Shown here: piece after piece, positions 1 through 5,072 of the stretch
How positions within the stretch are numbered: position 1 is the stretch's first letter
Layout: every line of letters starts with the position of its first letter
Assembly (NCBI GenBank): GCA_903918155.1
Contig: CAIXDD010000088.1
Span: forward strand, 1 to 5,072
From: an uncultured Hyphomicrobiales bacterium
GTDB taxonomy: Bacteria > Pseudomonadota > Alphaproteobacteria > Rhizobiales > Beijerinckiaceae
Length of the DNA stretch: 5,072 nt
Reading direction: 5' to 3'
The notes under the pieces: generated by a model
Told to the model about the DNA's origin: nothing
What the model saw: the letters and a program-made list of their open reading frames with translations, nothing else
The model's database searches: none
Position numbers and translations under genes: made by a program

Positions 1-503
1 GGCGCCTGCGCGAAGCGGCGGCTGCTGTGAAGGCGCCTGTGGACGATCTCGCCGAGCGCCTCGCCGCGCTGGTGGAGGAGCGCAAGCGGCTCGAACGCGA
101 ATTGGGCGACGCCAAGCGCAAGCTCGCCATGGGCGGGGGCGGCGAAGGCGCGGGCGCTGGTCCGGTGAGCGAGGTCAATGGCGTGAAATTCTTCCGCCTG
201 GCCGTCGCCGGCGTGGACATGAAAGACCTCAAGACGCTGGCCGACGAAGGCAAGGGCAAGGTGGGCTCAGGCGTCGTGGCCATCGTCAACACGGCCGAAG
301 ACGGCAAGGGCGGCGTCGTCGTCGCCGTGACGGCGGATCTCACGCAACGCTTCAACGCGGTCGATCTCGTGCGCGTCGCCTCCGAGAAACTGGGCGGCAA
401 GGGCGGCGGCGGGCGTCCCGACATGGCGCAGGCGGGCGGTCCCGACGGGGCGCAGGCGCAAGCCGCGCTCGATGCGGTGGCCGCGCGCATCGCGCAGGTC
501 TGA
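1..503 (+). CDS. alaS: Alanyl-tRNA synthetase, C-terminal part (5' end outside window)
   Basis: This is the last 166 residues of alanyl-tRNA synthetase, the cytoplasmic enzyme that charges tRNA-Ala. The reading frame is open from position 3, so the gene enters from the left; the GTG at 27 is an internal valine codon, not a start. What remains is the tail: a charged helical stretch (AERLAALVEERKRLERELG, codons around 50-105) typical of the coiled linker before the C-Ala domain, then the DHHA1-type C-Ala domain from about position 170. The domain ends in the glycine-rich motif GGGGRPDMAQAGG (about 400-440), a hallmark of bacterial AlaRS C-termini. In the family the C-Ala domain helps bind tRNA and links aminoacylation with editing. 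The catalytic and editing domains lie outside the window. The TGA stop overlaps the start of the downstream channel gene by one base. Identification is firm. Confidence 0.96.
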   Translation, partial: RLREAAAAVKAPVDDLAERLAALVEERKRLERELGDAKRKLAMGGGGEGAGAGPVSEVNGVKFFRLAVAGVDMKDLKTLADEGKGKVGSGVVAIVNTAEDGKGGVVVAVTADLTQRFNAVDLVRVASEKLGGKGGGGRPDMAQAGGPDGAQAQAALDAVAARIAQV

Positions 504-1675
504 TGGGAAGCGCGGACGAGAGCGACCTGCAGCCGCGGCTGCGTCGCCGCGTCCATCAAGTGCTGGATTACGGCTTCGACGCGAGCCCCGCTGGCGCGTT
601 CATCCATTTCGCGCTCGTCGCGCTCATCGCGGCCAGCGTCGCCGCCGGCGTGCTGTCGACCTCGCCGACGATCGCGGCGCGATGGGCGTTCCAATTGCAA
701 GCGGTCGAAATCGTCGCGCTCGCCGTCTTCACGCTCGAATATGGGCTGCGGCTGTGGAGCGCGCCCGAACATACGCTCTATGCGGAGCTTCATCCCTGGC
801 GCGCGCGCCTGTCTTTCGCGCTCGAGCCGGTCTCGCTGCTCGATCTCGTCACGCTCGCGCCGCTGCTGGCGGGGCTTTTCATCGAGTCCGATTTCAGCGT
901 TTTCCTGATGTTGCGGCTGCTGCGCTATTTCAAGCTGGCGCGTTACTCGCCCGGCATGCGCTCGCTGGCGCTGGCGCTGAAGACCGAACGGCGGGCGTTG
1001 GGCGCCTCGCTGCTTCTGTTGATCGGCCTCGTCGTGCTCGCCGCTTCCGTGATGCATGTGCTCGAACGCGACGCGCAGCCCGATAAATTCGGCTCGGTGC
1101 CCGAAGCCATGTGGTGGGCCATCGTCACGCTGACGACGGTGGGCTATGGCGACGTGACGCCGGTGACGGTCGCCGGCCGCATGGCGGCGGGCGTCACCAT
1201 GGTTTTGGGCATGATCATGCTTGCGCTGCCGGTGGGCATCGTCGCCACGGCCTTTTCGCAGGAGATCCACCGGCGCGAATTCATCGTCACCTGGGGCATG
1301 CTGTCGCGCGTGCCCCTGTTCGCGCATCTGTCGGCGGCGGAGATCGCGGAGATCATGCGCTATCTGCGCGCGCAGACCATTCCAGCCAATGCGCTTGTGA
1401 TGCGCCGCGGCGACATCGCCACCTGCATGTATCTGATCGCCTCGGGCGAGGTGGAGATCGATGCGGCGGGCGGGCCGGTCCGGCTTGGCGAGGGCGATTA
1501 CTTCGGCGAGCTGGCGCTGCTGCGCAAGTCGCGGCGCTCAGCCGACGTGCGCAGCGTCAAGCCCACCAAGCTGCTTGCCCTCGACGGCGCCGACATGATG
1601 GCGCTGATGGAGCGCGACCCCGTGATCCAGGCCCATATCATGGCGCAGGCCCAAGCGCGCAGCGCCGCGCCCTGA
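503..1675 (+). CDS. Cyclic-nucleotide-gated potassium channel (MlotiK1-like)
   Basis: Inner-membrane K+ channel of 390 residues, close to the bacterial MlotiK1/MloK1 type. Predicted segments are S1 about 32-52, S2 64-85, S3 108-127, S4 130-148 with spaced basic residues (R138, R141, K144, R147), S5 166-186, pore helix 198-210, the K+ selectivity filter TVGYGD at 212-217, and S6 223-252. A cyclic nucleotide binding domain fills about 272-388. Its phosphate-binding cassette is recognisable as FGELAL (334-339), with R345 in the position of the conserved arginine that contacts the cyclic phosphate; R344 replaces the proline usual before it. Family knowledge predicts a tetramer opened by cAMP. No nucleotide cyclase is in view. 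The ATG overlaps the alaS stop (TGATG), with AGG at 496-498 as a weak ribosome site, so translation is probably coupled. The product assignment is firm; the ligand and ion specificity are inferred. Confidence 0.94.
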   Translation: MGSADESDLQPRLRRRVHQVLDYGFDASPAGAFIHFALVALIAASVAAGVLSTSPTIAARWAFQLQAVEIVALAVFTLEYGLRLWSAPEHTLYAELHPWRARLSFALEPVSLLDLVTLAPLLAGLFIESDFSVFLMLRLLRYFKLARYSPGMRSLALALKTERRALGASLLLLIGLVVLAASVMHVLERDAQPDKFGSVPEAMWWAIVTLTTVGYGDVTPVTVAGRMAAGVTMVLGMIMLALPVGIVATAFSQEIHRREFIVTWGMLSRVPLFAHLSAAEIAEIMRYLRAQTIPANALVMRRGDIATCMYLIASGEVEIDAAGGPVRLGEGDYFGELALLRKSRRSADVRSVKPTKLLALDGADMMALMERDPVIQAHIMAQAQARSAAP

Positions 1676-1699
1676 GCGAACCCGCGCGGCTCCCGGCGG

Positions 1700-1713
1700 T
1701 TGATCCAGAACAA
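1700..1713 (+). promoter_or_regulatory. FNR/FixK-type box upstream of the single-domain Usp gene
   Basis: The sequence TTGATCCAGAACAA matches the FNR/FixK dyad TTGAT-N4-ATCAA at nine of ten positions; the mismatch is A for T in the second position of the right half. Its centre (1706.5) is 61.5 bp before the Usp start codon. If it acts as a class II activator site, with its centre 41.5 bp before transcription start, the start would be near 1748, leaving a 20-base leader that contains the ribosome site. The matching -10 window (1736-1741, GAACAT) has only three TATAAT matches, as expected of an activator-dependent promoter but also of chance. Function is inferred. Confidence 0.55.
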
Positions 1714-1731
1714 GGCGGCTGACGCGCCGCC
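1714..1731. repeat. Short inverted repeat after the channel gene
   Basis: GGCGGC and GCCGCC form a perfect 6-bp stem around a 6-base loop (1720-1725). It lies 39 bases after the channel stop and directly follows the FNR/FixK-type box. It could end the alaS-channel transcript, but no T-run follows, so a classical intrinsic terminator is not supported. In a G/C-rich gap such a stem can arise by chance. Confidence 0.3.
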
Positions 1732-1752
1732 GGACGAACATGGGCTTCTCAC

Positions 1753-1760
1753 GGGAGAGG
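1753..1760 (+). promoter_or_regulatory. Ribosome binding site of the single-domain Usp gene
   Basis: GGGAGAGG is a purine-rich Shine-Dalgarno-like sequence ending seven bases before the ATG at 1768. It decides this start over the out-of-frame ATG at 1700-region readings and supports independent translation of the gene. Confidence 0.7.
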
Positions 1761-1767
1761 TGACGAT

Positions 1768-2193
1768 ATGTTCAAGACGATTCTGGCGCCCATCGATCTC
1801 TCCGATCTCGCGGTCGCCTCGCCGGCCATCGACGCCGCCGTGCGCATGGCCGAATGGACGGGCGGGGCGCTGCGTCTGGTCAATGTGCAGCAAATGCTGC
1901 CGGCCACCTATATGGATTACGTGCCGGCGGATTTCGACGCGCAGCAGCGCGAATGGGCCGAAGGCGAGCTGAAGAAAATCGCCGCGAAAGTGCGCCTGCC
2001 GCCTGAGCGCGTGAGCTATGCGGTACGCATCGGCGGCATTTATCCCGAGGTGCTGGCGGAGGCGGAGGAGTGGGGCGCCGACCTCATCATCGTAGGCTCG
2101 CACCGGCCGGCGATGTCCACCTATCTGCTGGGCTCGAACGCCAAGACCATCGTGCGGCACGCCAAATGTTCGGTGCTGGTGGTGCGCGAATAA
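1768..2193 (+). CDS. Universal stress protein, UspF-like
   Basis: Cytoplasmic single-domain universal stress protein of 141 residues, the normal length for one Usp (Rossmann-like) domain. It opens with the first strand and loop TILAPIDLSD (4-13). It ends with GSHRP (110-114), LLGSNA (120-125) and a final strand CSVLVV. This tail resembles the UspF branch as I recall it from E. coli, where GSHRP or ASHRP replaces the GSHG of other Usps and LLGSNA provides the phosphate-binding end of the ATP site. ATP binding is therefore likely but not shown. Members are typically induced by starvation, low oxygen or respiratory stress and have no enzymatic role assigned. A good ribosome site supports the start. 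The gene stands alone: 92 bp after the channel gene, with a candidate FNR/FixK box in that gap, and convergent with the next gene. The family call is firm, the subgroup likely. Confidence 0.92.
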   Translation: MFKTILAPIDLSDLAVASPAIDAAVRMAEWTGGALRLVNVQQMLPATYMDYVPADFDAQQREWAEGELKKIAAKVRLPPERVSYAVRIGGIYPEVLAEAEEWGADLIIVGSHRPAMSTYLLGSNAKTIVRHAKCSVLVVRE

Positions 2194-2215
2194 GGCTTAG
2201 TCCTTCAGCGCGCCG

Positions 2216-2824
2216 CTAGAGCGCTGCGTCCCAGGGCCGTCCGGGCCTGTTCTCGCGCAGCCAGACATAGAGATTGGGCGCGCCGAAAGCGATGAGCGCG
2301 AGGCCCGCCATCACGCGCGGCGTGAACAGCGCCTCGCCATAGGCCTGCACCGCATAGACGAAGCCGATCAGCAGAACCATCAGAGCGTTGAGCGCGAGGC
2401 CGAAGCCGATCGCGGAAAGGCCGTGGCGCAGGCGCGCGGCGGGATTGGCGGCGCGCACGCGCTCCAGCAGAAGACGCGTGAAGGGGCGCCAGGAATCCGC
2501 GCGATCCTCGCGCGCGAGCAGGCCTGCGCGATGGACGGCGGCGATGGACAGGACGGCGCCCGCCCGCGTGCGCAGCCGGCAGATGCGCTGCGCGGCTCCG
2601 CGCCATGCGGGCTCCAGCATGATCTGCGCCTCGCTCACGTCATCGAGCGACACGGCGCCGCTTTCGCCCGAGGCGAGGTCGCGCCAGAACAGGCGGTCGT
2701 CCTGCAGGCGCCAGAGAATTTCGTTTGTGAAAACGCTCATGCGCGCGCGATGCGCAAGAGTGTTCATGTCGGCGTTCATGTCGGCGTTCATGTCAGTGTT
2801 CATATCTTGGCTCGGGTCGGTCAT
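2216..2824 (-). CDS. Uncharacterised membrane protein, two predicted helices
   Basis: I do not recognise a named family. From the ATG at 2824 the product has 202 residues. Residues 8-23 are a DMNT/DMNA repeat encoded by 12-bp tandem repeats. The part from about 29 to 130 is soluble and alternates strand-like segments (ILWRLQDDRLFWRD, ICRLRTRAGAVLSIAA), which resembles a small PH-like fold; this is a guess from pattern. Two hydrophobic segments follow, about 134-159 and 170-187, and the protein ends in a short polar tail (ENRPGRPWDAAL). The start is uncertain. No ATG among M1, M8, M12, M16, M20 or M29 (position 2740) has a clear Shine-Dalgarno sequence. The conserved-looking part begins just after M29 (MSVFTNEILWRL), so a 174-residue protein starting at 2740 is a real alternative. 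The frame reads antisense to a long open extension of the downstream Usp, which is rejected because that gene has its own ribosome site at 2951. Confidence 0.72.
   Translation of the reverse strand: MTDPSQDMNTDMNADMNADMNTLAHRARMSVFTNEILWRLQDDRLFWRDLASGESGAVSLDDVSEAQIMLEPAWRGAAQRICRLRTRAGAVLSIAAVHRAGLLAREDRADSWRPFTRLLLERVRAANPAARLRHGLSAIGFGLALNALMVLLIGFVYAVQAYGEALFTPRVMAGLALIAFGAPNLYVWLRENRPGRPWDAAL
2762..2809. repeat. 12-bp tandem repeat, four units
   Basis: Four consecutive 12-bp units: GTTCATGTCGGC at 2762 and again, identical, at 2774; GTTCATGTCAGT at 2786 (two changes); and GTTCATATCTTG at 2798 (degenerate). On the minus strand each of the first three units, and the edge of the fourth, reads Asp-Met-Asn-Ala/Thr. 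Because the unit is a multiple of three, gain or loss of copies keeps the reading frame of the membrane protein. It also adds or removes possible ATG starts. The units are far less G/C-rich in codon third positions than neighbouring coding DNA. Confidence 0.85.
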
Positions 2825-2950
2825 GGATCAATTGTAGAGCCCTCGCTTGCGAAAGAGAAGGGATTGGCGAAGTCTTGTCGCCGCAGAACAGGGCGCATCC
2901 GTCTTGTCCTGCGCGCTCTGGTCGTTCGAGCGCCGATGACGCGCAGCTTT

Positions 2951-2955
2951 GGAGG
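2951..2955 (+). promoter_or_regulatory. Ribosome binding site of the two-domain Usp gene
   Basis: GGAGG ends four bases before the ATG at 2960. This is a tight but workable spacing and decides the start against the in-frame ATG at 2936 and the long open frame reaching back to 2423, neither of which has a comparable site. Confidence 0.75.
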
Positions 2956-2959
2956 TCGC

Positions 2960-3808
2960 ATGTCCATCAAGACGATTTTCGTTGGCCCCTTCTTCGATGC
3001 GAGCATGGAGGCCCATGCGCCCGATCCCGCTCTCACGCGCTACGCCATCGACCTCGCCGCCAGCGAGGGCGCGCATTTGTCGATCCGCACGGCGGTCTCA
3101 AAACTGTCTGCGCCCAGCATCACATTCATGGGCGAGGTGCGCGCGCTCGTGAACAATGCGAACGCCGAGCGTCTGGACCGCGCGGATTCCTTTCGCGCCG
3201 AGGCGGAGCGCTTCGCGCAGGCGTCGGGCGTCTCGGTGGACTCGACGGCGGTTCAGGATGATTTCATTCACCTCGTTCACGCCTTCTCCGCGCAGGCGCG
3301 CCTCGCCGACATCGCCGTGATGCAGGCGTGCGATGAATTTCTCTCCATGCTGCGCGGCGCGACCGAGGAGGTCTTGTTCAATTCCGGCGGGCCTGTGATC
3401 GTGACGCCGCTGGGCTGGAGCGGCCCCGCGCAGCCCGTCCGCGCGCTCATCGCATGGGACGGCGGGCCGCGCGCCTCGCGCGCCTTGCGCGACGCCATGC
3501 CGCTTCTGTCGAAAGCCGCGCAGGTGGAGATCGTCACGATCAGCGGCGATCCCAATCCCGCCAAGCGCATCGAGGGCGCGGAGATCGCGCCGCGCGTGGC
3601 GCGCCATTGTCGCGACGTGCGGCTGACGAATCTGCCCGCCGCGCGGGGCGATGTGGGCGAGGCCCTGCGCGCCCATGCGACGATGACGCGCGCCGATCTC
3701 GTCGTGATGGGCGCTTTCGCGCATAACCGGTTTCGGCAGATGGTGTTGGGCGGCGTGACGCGGCATATGCTCGAAGCCCCGCCCGTGCCGACGCTGATGT
3801 CCTATTGA
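2960..3808 (+). CDS. Universal stress protein, two Usp domains
   Basis: Cytoplasmic protein of 282 residues, the usual size for a tandem Usp. The first domain (about 1-152) opens with KTIFVGPFFD and ends with GGPVIVTP, but has no recognisable ATP motif and seems degenerate. The second (about 159-282) begins RALIAWDGG and carries the signature region GAFAHNRFRQMVLGGVT at 251-267, ending VPTLMSY. Compared with the ATP motif G-x2-G-x9-G-S/T, A254 replaces the second glycine and G265 replaces the Ser/Thr. The GGVT ending is common in alphaproteobacterial tandem Usps, so this may reflect the subfamily rather than decay. ATP binding is uncertain. The gene is preceded by a 135-bp gap shared with the divergent membrane protein gene, and convergent with the amidohydrolase gene. 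I find no near-consensus FNR/FixK box in its gap. Role inferred: stress response, partner unknown. Confidence 0.9.
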   Translation: MSIKTIFVGPFFDASMEAHAPDPALTRYAIDLAASEGAHLSIRTAVSKLSAPSITFMGEVRALVNNANAERLDRADSFRAEAERFAQASGVSVDSTAVQDDFIHLVHAFSAQARLADIAVMQACDEFLSMLRGATEEVLFNSGGPVIVTPLGWSGPAQPVRALIAWDGGPRASRALRDAMPLLSKAAQVEIVTISGDPNPAKRIEGAEIAPRVARHCRDVRLTNLPAARGDVGEALRAHATMTRADLVVMGAFAHNRFRQMVLGGVTRHMLEAPPVPTLMSY

Positions 3809-3816
3809 GCCTGCGG

Positions 3817-3837
3817 GGCGGGCGCATCCGGCCCGCC
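3817..3837. terminator. Possible bidirectional terminator hairpin
   Basis: GGCGGGC (3817-3823) and GCCCGCC (3831-3837) form a perfect 7-bp G/C stem with a 7-base loop, placed between the stops of two convergent genes. The position fits a shared terminator. No T-run follows on either strand, so it would be a non-canonical one. Confidence 0.4.
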
Positions 3838-3845
3838 GCCTCGGC

Positions 3846-4814
3846 TCATGCGCGGGCGAAGCGCGGAAAAAGGCTTTCCGCATTGCCGCGTTCGGCGAGA
3901 TAGCGATCCTGCGCGCTGAAGCCGGCGTAAGCGTCGAAGCCCGCCGTCTCGCGCAGCGCCACATCGGCTGCGACATAGGGATAATCCGTGCCGAAGAGAA
4001 TGCGGTCGGCGGGCGCGAAGGCGCGCAAGGCGTCGAGCGGCGCGGGATGGCCGCTGAGCGCCGTGTCGTAATAGAAGCGCTTGATATAGGCGAGCGCGCC
4101 TTGCGGATAATGCGCCTGCTGCTTCGTCTTCTTGTCGAAAATGGAGATGCGGTGGGCCAGCATCGGCAAGGTTCCGCCCGCATGCGACAGGATGAAGCGG
4201 ATGTCGGGCAGTTTTTCGGCGACGCCGTTGAAAATGAGATTGGTCGCCACGCGCGTCGTCTCGAATGGATAATCGATCAACATGCGCGGAATGTCCCAGC
4301 CGCGCGCCTCCGTGCCCGGCGGATAGCAGGGATGGATGAACACGACGGCCTTGCGGCGATTCAGCTCCTCATAGACCGGCCAGAAATCGGGATGGCCGAT
4401 ATAGCGTTCGTCCACGCTGGTGAGCAGGCAGATTCCGTCGAGCTTCAGGTCGTCGTAGATGCGCGCGATTTCTTTCAGCGAGGCGTCCACGTCCGGCAGG
4501 GGCAGGAAGGCGAAGGCGCCGAAACGATCCGGGCGGCTGGCGACGAGGCCGGCGAGCCAATCGTTGAACACGACGGCCAGCCGGCGCGTCTGCGCGAGGT
4601 CGCCGAAGAAAATGCCGGGCGAGGTGAAGGAGAAGATCGTCGCGCCGATTCCCGCCTCGTCCATCAGCGCAAGCGAGGCTTCAGGCGACCATTCGGGAAA
4701 GGCCTGATAGGCGCTGCCGGTGATGCCGGCGGCGCGCTGCGCGTCCTTGTAGAAATCGGGCAGCACATGGTGGTGCACGTCGATGCGCGCGGTCCGGGTC
4801 GTCGTCGCGATCAT
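3846..4814 (-). CDS. ACMSD-like metal-dependent amidohydrolase/decarboxylase
   Basis: TIM-barrel metalloenzyme of 322 residues, of the amidohydrolase-2 type that includes ACMSD, gamma-resorcylate and 6-methylsalicylate decarboxylases. Expected metal ligands are visible: the first-strand HxH in RIDVHHHVLPDFY (H14, H16), H161 in VVFIHPCYPP, H211 in FILSHAGGTLP, and D277 in LFGTDYPY. Length is normal for the group. Family members usually remove a carboxyl group, without an organic cofactor, from aromatic or muconate-type acids in the cytoplasm; the substrate here cannot be read from sequence. No aromatic-degradation genes flank it, so it stands as an orphan. The start at 4814 is chosen because GGAGGAG lies eight bases upstream and the conserved HHH motif begins at residue 14. 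The frame stays open to an ATG at 4937, but those 41 extra residues look non-coding. A candidate FNR/FixK box lies 76-89 bp upstream. Confidence 0.9.
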   Translation of the reverse strand: MIATTTRTARIDVHHHVLPDFYKDAQRAAGITGSAYQAFPEWSPEASLALMDEAGIGATIFSFTSPGIFFGDLAQTRRLAVVFNDWLAGLVASRPDRFGAFAFLPLPDVDASLKEIARIYDDLKLDGICLLTSVDERYIGHPDFWPVYEELNRRKAVVFIHPCYPPGTEARGWDIPRMLIDYPFETTRVATNLIFNGVAEKLPDIRFILSHAGGTLPMLAHRISIFDKKTKQQAHYPQGALAYIKRFYYDTALSGHPAPLDALRAFAPADRILFGTDYPYVAADVALRETAGFDAYAGFSAQDRYLAERGNAESLFPRFARA

Positions 4815-4822
4815 GTTTTGGT

Positions 4823-4829
4823 CTCCTCC
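4823..4829 (-). promoter_or_regulatory. Ribosome binding site of the amidohydrolase gene
   Basis: Read on the minus strand, GGAGGAG precedes the ATG at 4814 by eight bases. It is the strongest Shine-Dalgarno match in the window and fixes the start of the 322-residue protein. Confidence 0.75.
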
Positions 4830-4889
4830 CTGCGCGTCCAGCAATAGGCCGCCCGCGCGCGCTAGGGAAGCGGGCGGGATCGGGGCGAT

Positions 4890-4903
4890 TTGATCGGGAT
4901 CAT
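4890..4903. promoter_or_regulatory. FNR/FixK-type box between divergent genes
   Basis: TTGATCGGGATCAT matches TTGAT-N4-ATCAA at nine of ten positions; only the last base differs. Its centre (4896.5) is 82.5 bp from the amidohydrolase start. A class II promoter read leftwards would begin near 4855 and give a leader of about 41 bases. Its -10 window (CCCTAG on the minus strand, 4862-4867) is poor. Read rightwards, transcription would start near 4938, at the ATG of the exported-protein gene, with CATGCT (4925-4930) as a -10 candidate. The target gene is therefore undecided. Confidence 0.55.
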
Positions 4904-4935
4904 GGCGCACGGCCTGTCGCGGGCCATGCTGGGCC

Positions 4936-5072
4936 ATGGTTCATTTTCTCGCCGCCGTCCCCCGCCCGCCCGTCAGCCTCGCCGCCGCGCGTCTGGCCTG
5001 CGCCTTCCTGCTCCTCGCCGGCGCGGCCGCAGCGCAGGGCGGGCCCGCTCCTTCGCGCCGCGCGGCGGGCGA
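4936..5072 (+). CDS. Probable exported protein, N-terminal part (3' end outside window)
   Basis: An open frame of 45 codons runs off the right edge. It begins MVHFLAAVPRPPVSLAAARL and continues into a hydrophobic core (about 15-33, ending AGAAAAQGG), which looks like a signal peptide cleaved after an A-x-A near residues 31-33. There is no lipobox, since C22 is preceded by RLA. This suggests a periplasmic or secreted product. ATG 4936 is the only possible start in the frame, because an in-frame stop lies at 4891-4893 and no ATG, GTG or TTG intervenes. No Shine-Dalgarno sequence precedes it. The mature part is too short to identify. Very high G/C keeps other frames open here too, so existence of the gene is likely but not certain. 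Confidence 0.45.
   Translation, partial: MVHFLAAVPRPPVSLAAARLACAFLLLAGAAAAQGGPAPSRRAAG

Noticed and set aside
1498..2160. 220-codon open frame on the minus strand
   Set aside because: It is antisense to both the channel's binding domain and the UspF-like gene, with no recognisable motif.
2206..2226. Inverted repeat CAGCGC / GCGCTG between the convergent Usp and membrane protein genes
   Set aside because: The stem is only 6 bp with a 9-base loop, it runs into the membrane protein's coding end, and no T-run follows, so it is too weak to call a terminator.
2827..2831. ATCAA/TTGAT half-site just upstream of the membrane protein start
   Set aside because: The other half of an FNR/FixK dyad is absent on either side (CGGTC or GACCG), so it is likely chance.
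2423..2959. Open frame that would extend the tandem Usp by 179 residues
   Set aside because: It lies antisense to the membrane protein gene, reads through the 12-bp repeats as VHVG units, and the Usp fold begins right after the ATG at 2960, which has GGAGG before it.
3098..4183. 361-codon open frame on the minus strand
   Set aside because: It spans the antisense of the tandem Usp and overlaps the amidohydrolase in another frame; its composition is Arg/Ala-rich shadow sequence.
4047..4847. 266-codon open frame on the plus strand
   Set aside because: It is the antisense of the amidohydrolase gene, without a ribosome site or family motifs; long antisense frames are normal at this G/C content.
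4815..4937. N-terminal extension of the amidohydrolase to an ATG at 4937
   Set aside because: The extra 41 residues are low-complexity, cover the FNR/FixK-type box, and the ATG at 4814 has a strong ribosome site and suits the family's N-terminus.

Overview
The window is GC-rich chromosomal DNA with densely packed genes, strong codon bias toward G/C in third positions and short intergenic gaps. The AlaRS C-terminus, an MlotiK1-type cyclic-nucleotide-gated potassium channel and a tandem universal stress protein of the type common in Rhizobiales together suggest an alphaproteobacterium, probably of the Hyphomicrobiales (Rhizobiales). This assignment is an inference from protein style; no rRNA or other marker is present. 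I see no tRNA, rRNA, CRISPR array, transposase or phage gene.

Layout. Positions 1-503 hold the 3' end of alaS (+). Its stop codon overlaps the start of a 390-residue six-helix K+ channel with a C-terminal cyclic nucleotide binding domain (503-1675, +). A 92-bp gap holds a one-mismatch FNR/FixK-type box and a small inverted repeat, and leads to a UspF-like single-domain universal stress protein (1768-2193, +). Convergent to it, 22 bp away, is an unrecognised two-helix membrane protein (2216-2824, -), whose N-terminal coding region contains 12-bp tandem repeats. A 135-bp divergent gap leads to a two-domain universal stress protein (2960-3808, +). Convergent to that, 37 bp away, is an ACMSD-like metal-dependent amidohydrolase/decarboxylase (3846-4814, -). 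Its upstream gap contains a second one-mismatch FNR/FixK-type box, and the window ends in the first 45 codons of a probable exported protein (4936 onward, +).

How the genes may work together. Only the alaS-channel pair is clearly arranged for translational coupling. The rest are mostly single-gene units. The unifying signal is regulatory: two near-consensus FNR/FixK boxes sit in two of the intergenic gaps, one before the single-domain Usp and one before the amidohydrolase and exported-protein genes. With two Usp proteins and a ligand-gated K+ channel alongside, the simplest reading is a small stress-response neighbourhood, partly under low-oxygen control. I did not find a clearly novel system. 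The most useful leads are the two boxes, the repeat-built N-terminus of the small membrane protein, and the channel coupled to alaS.
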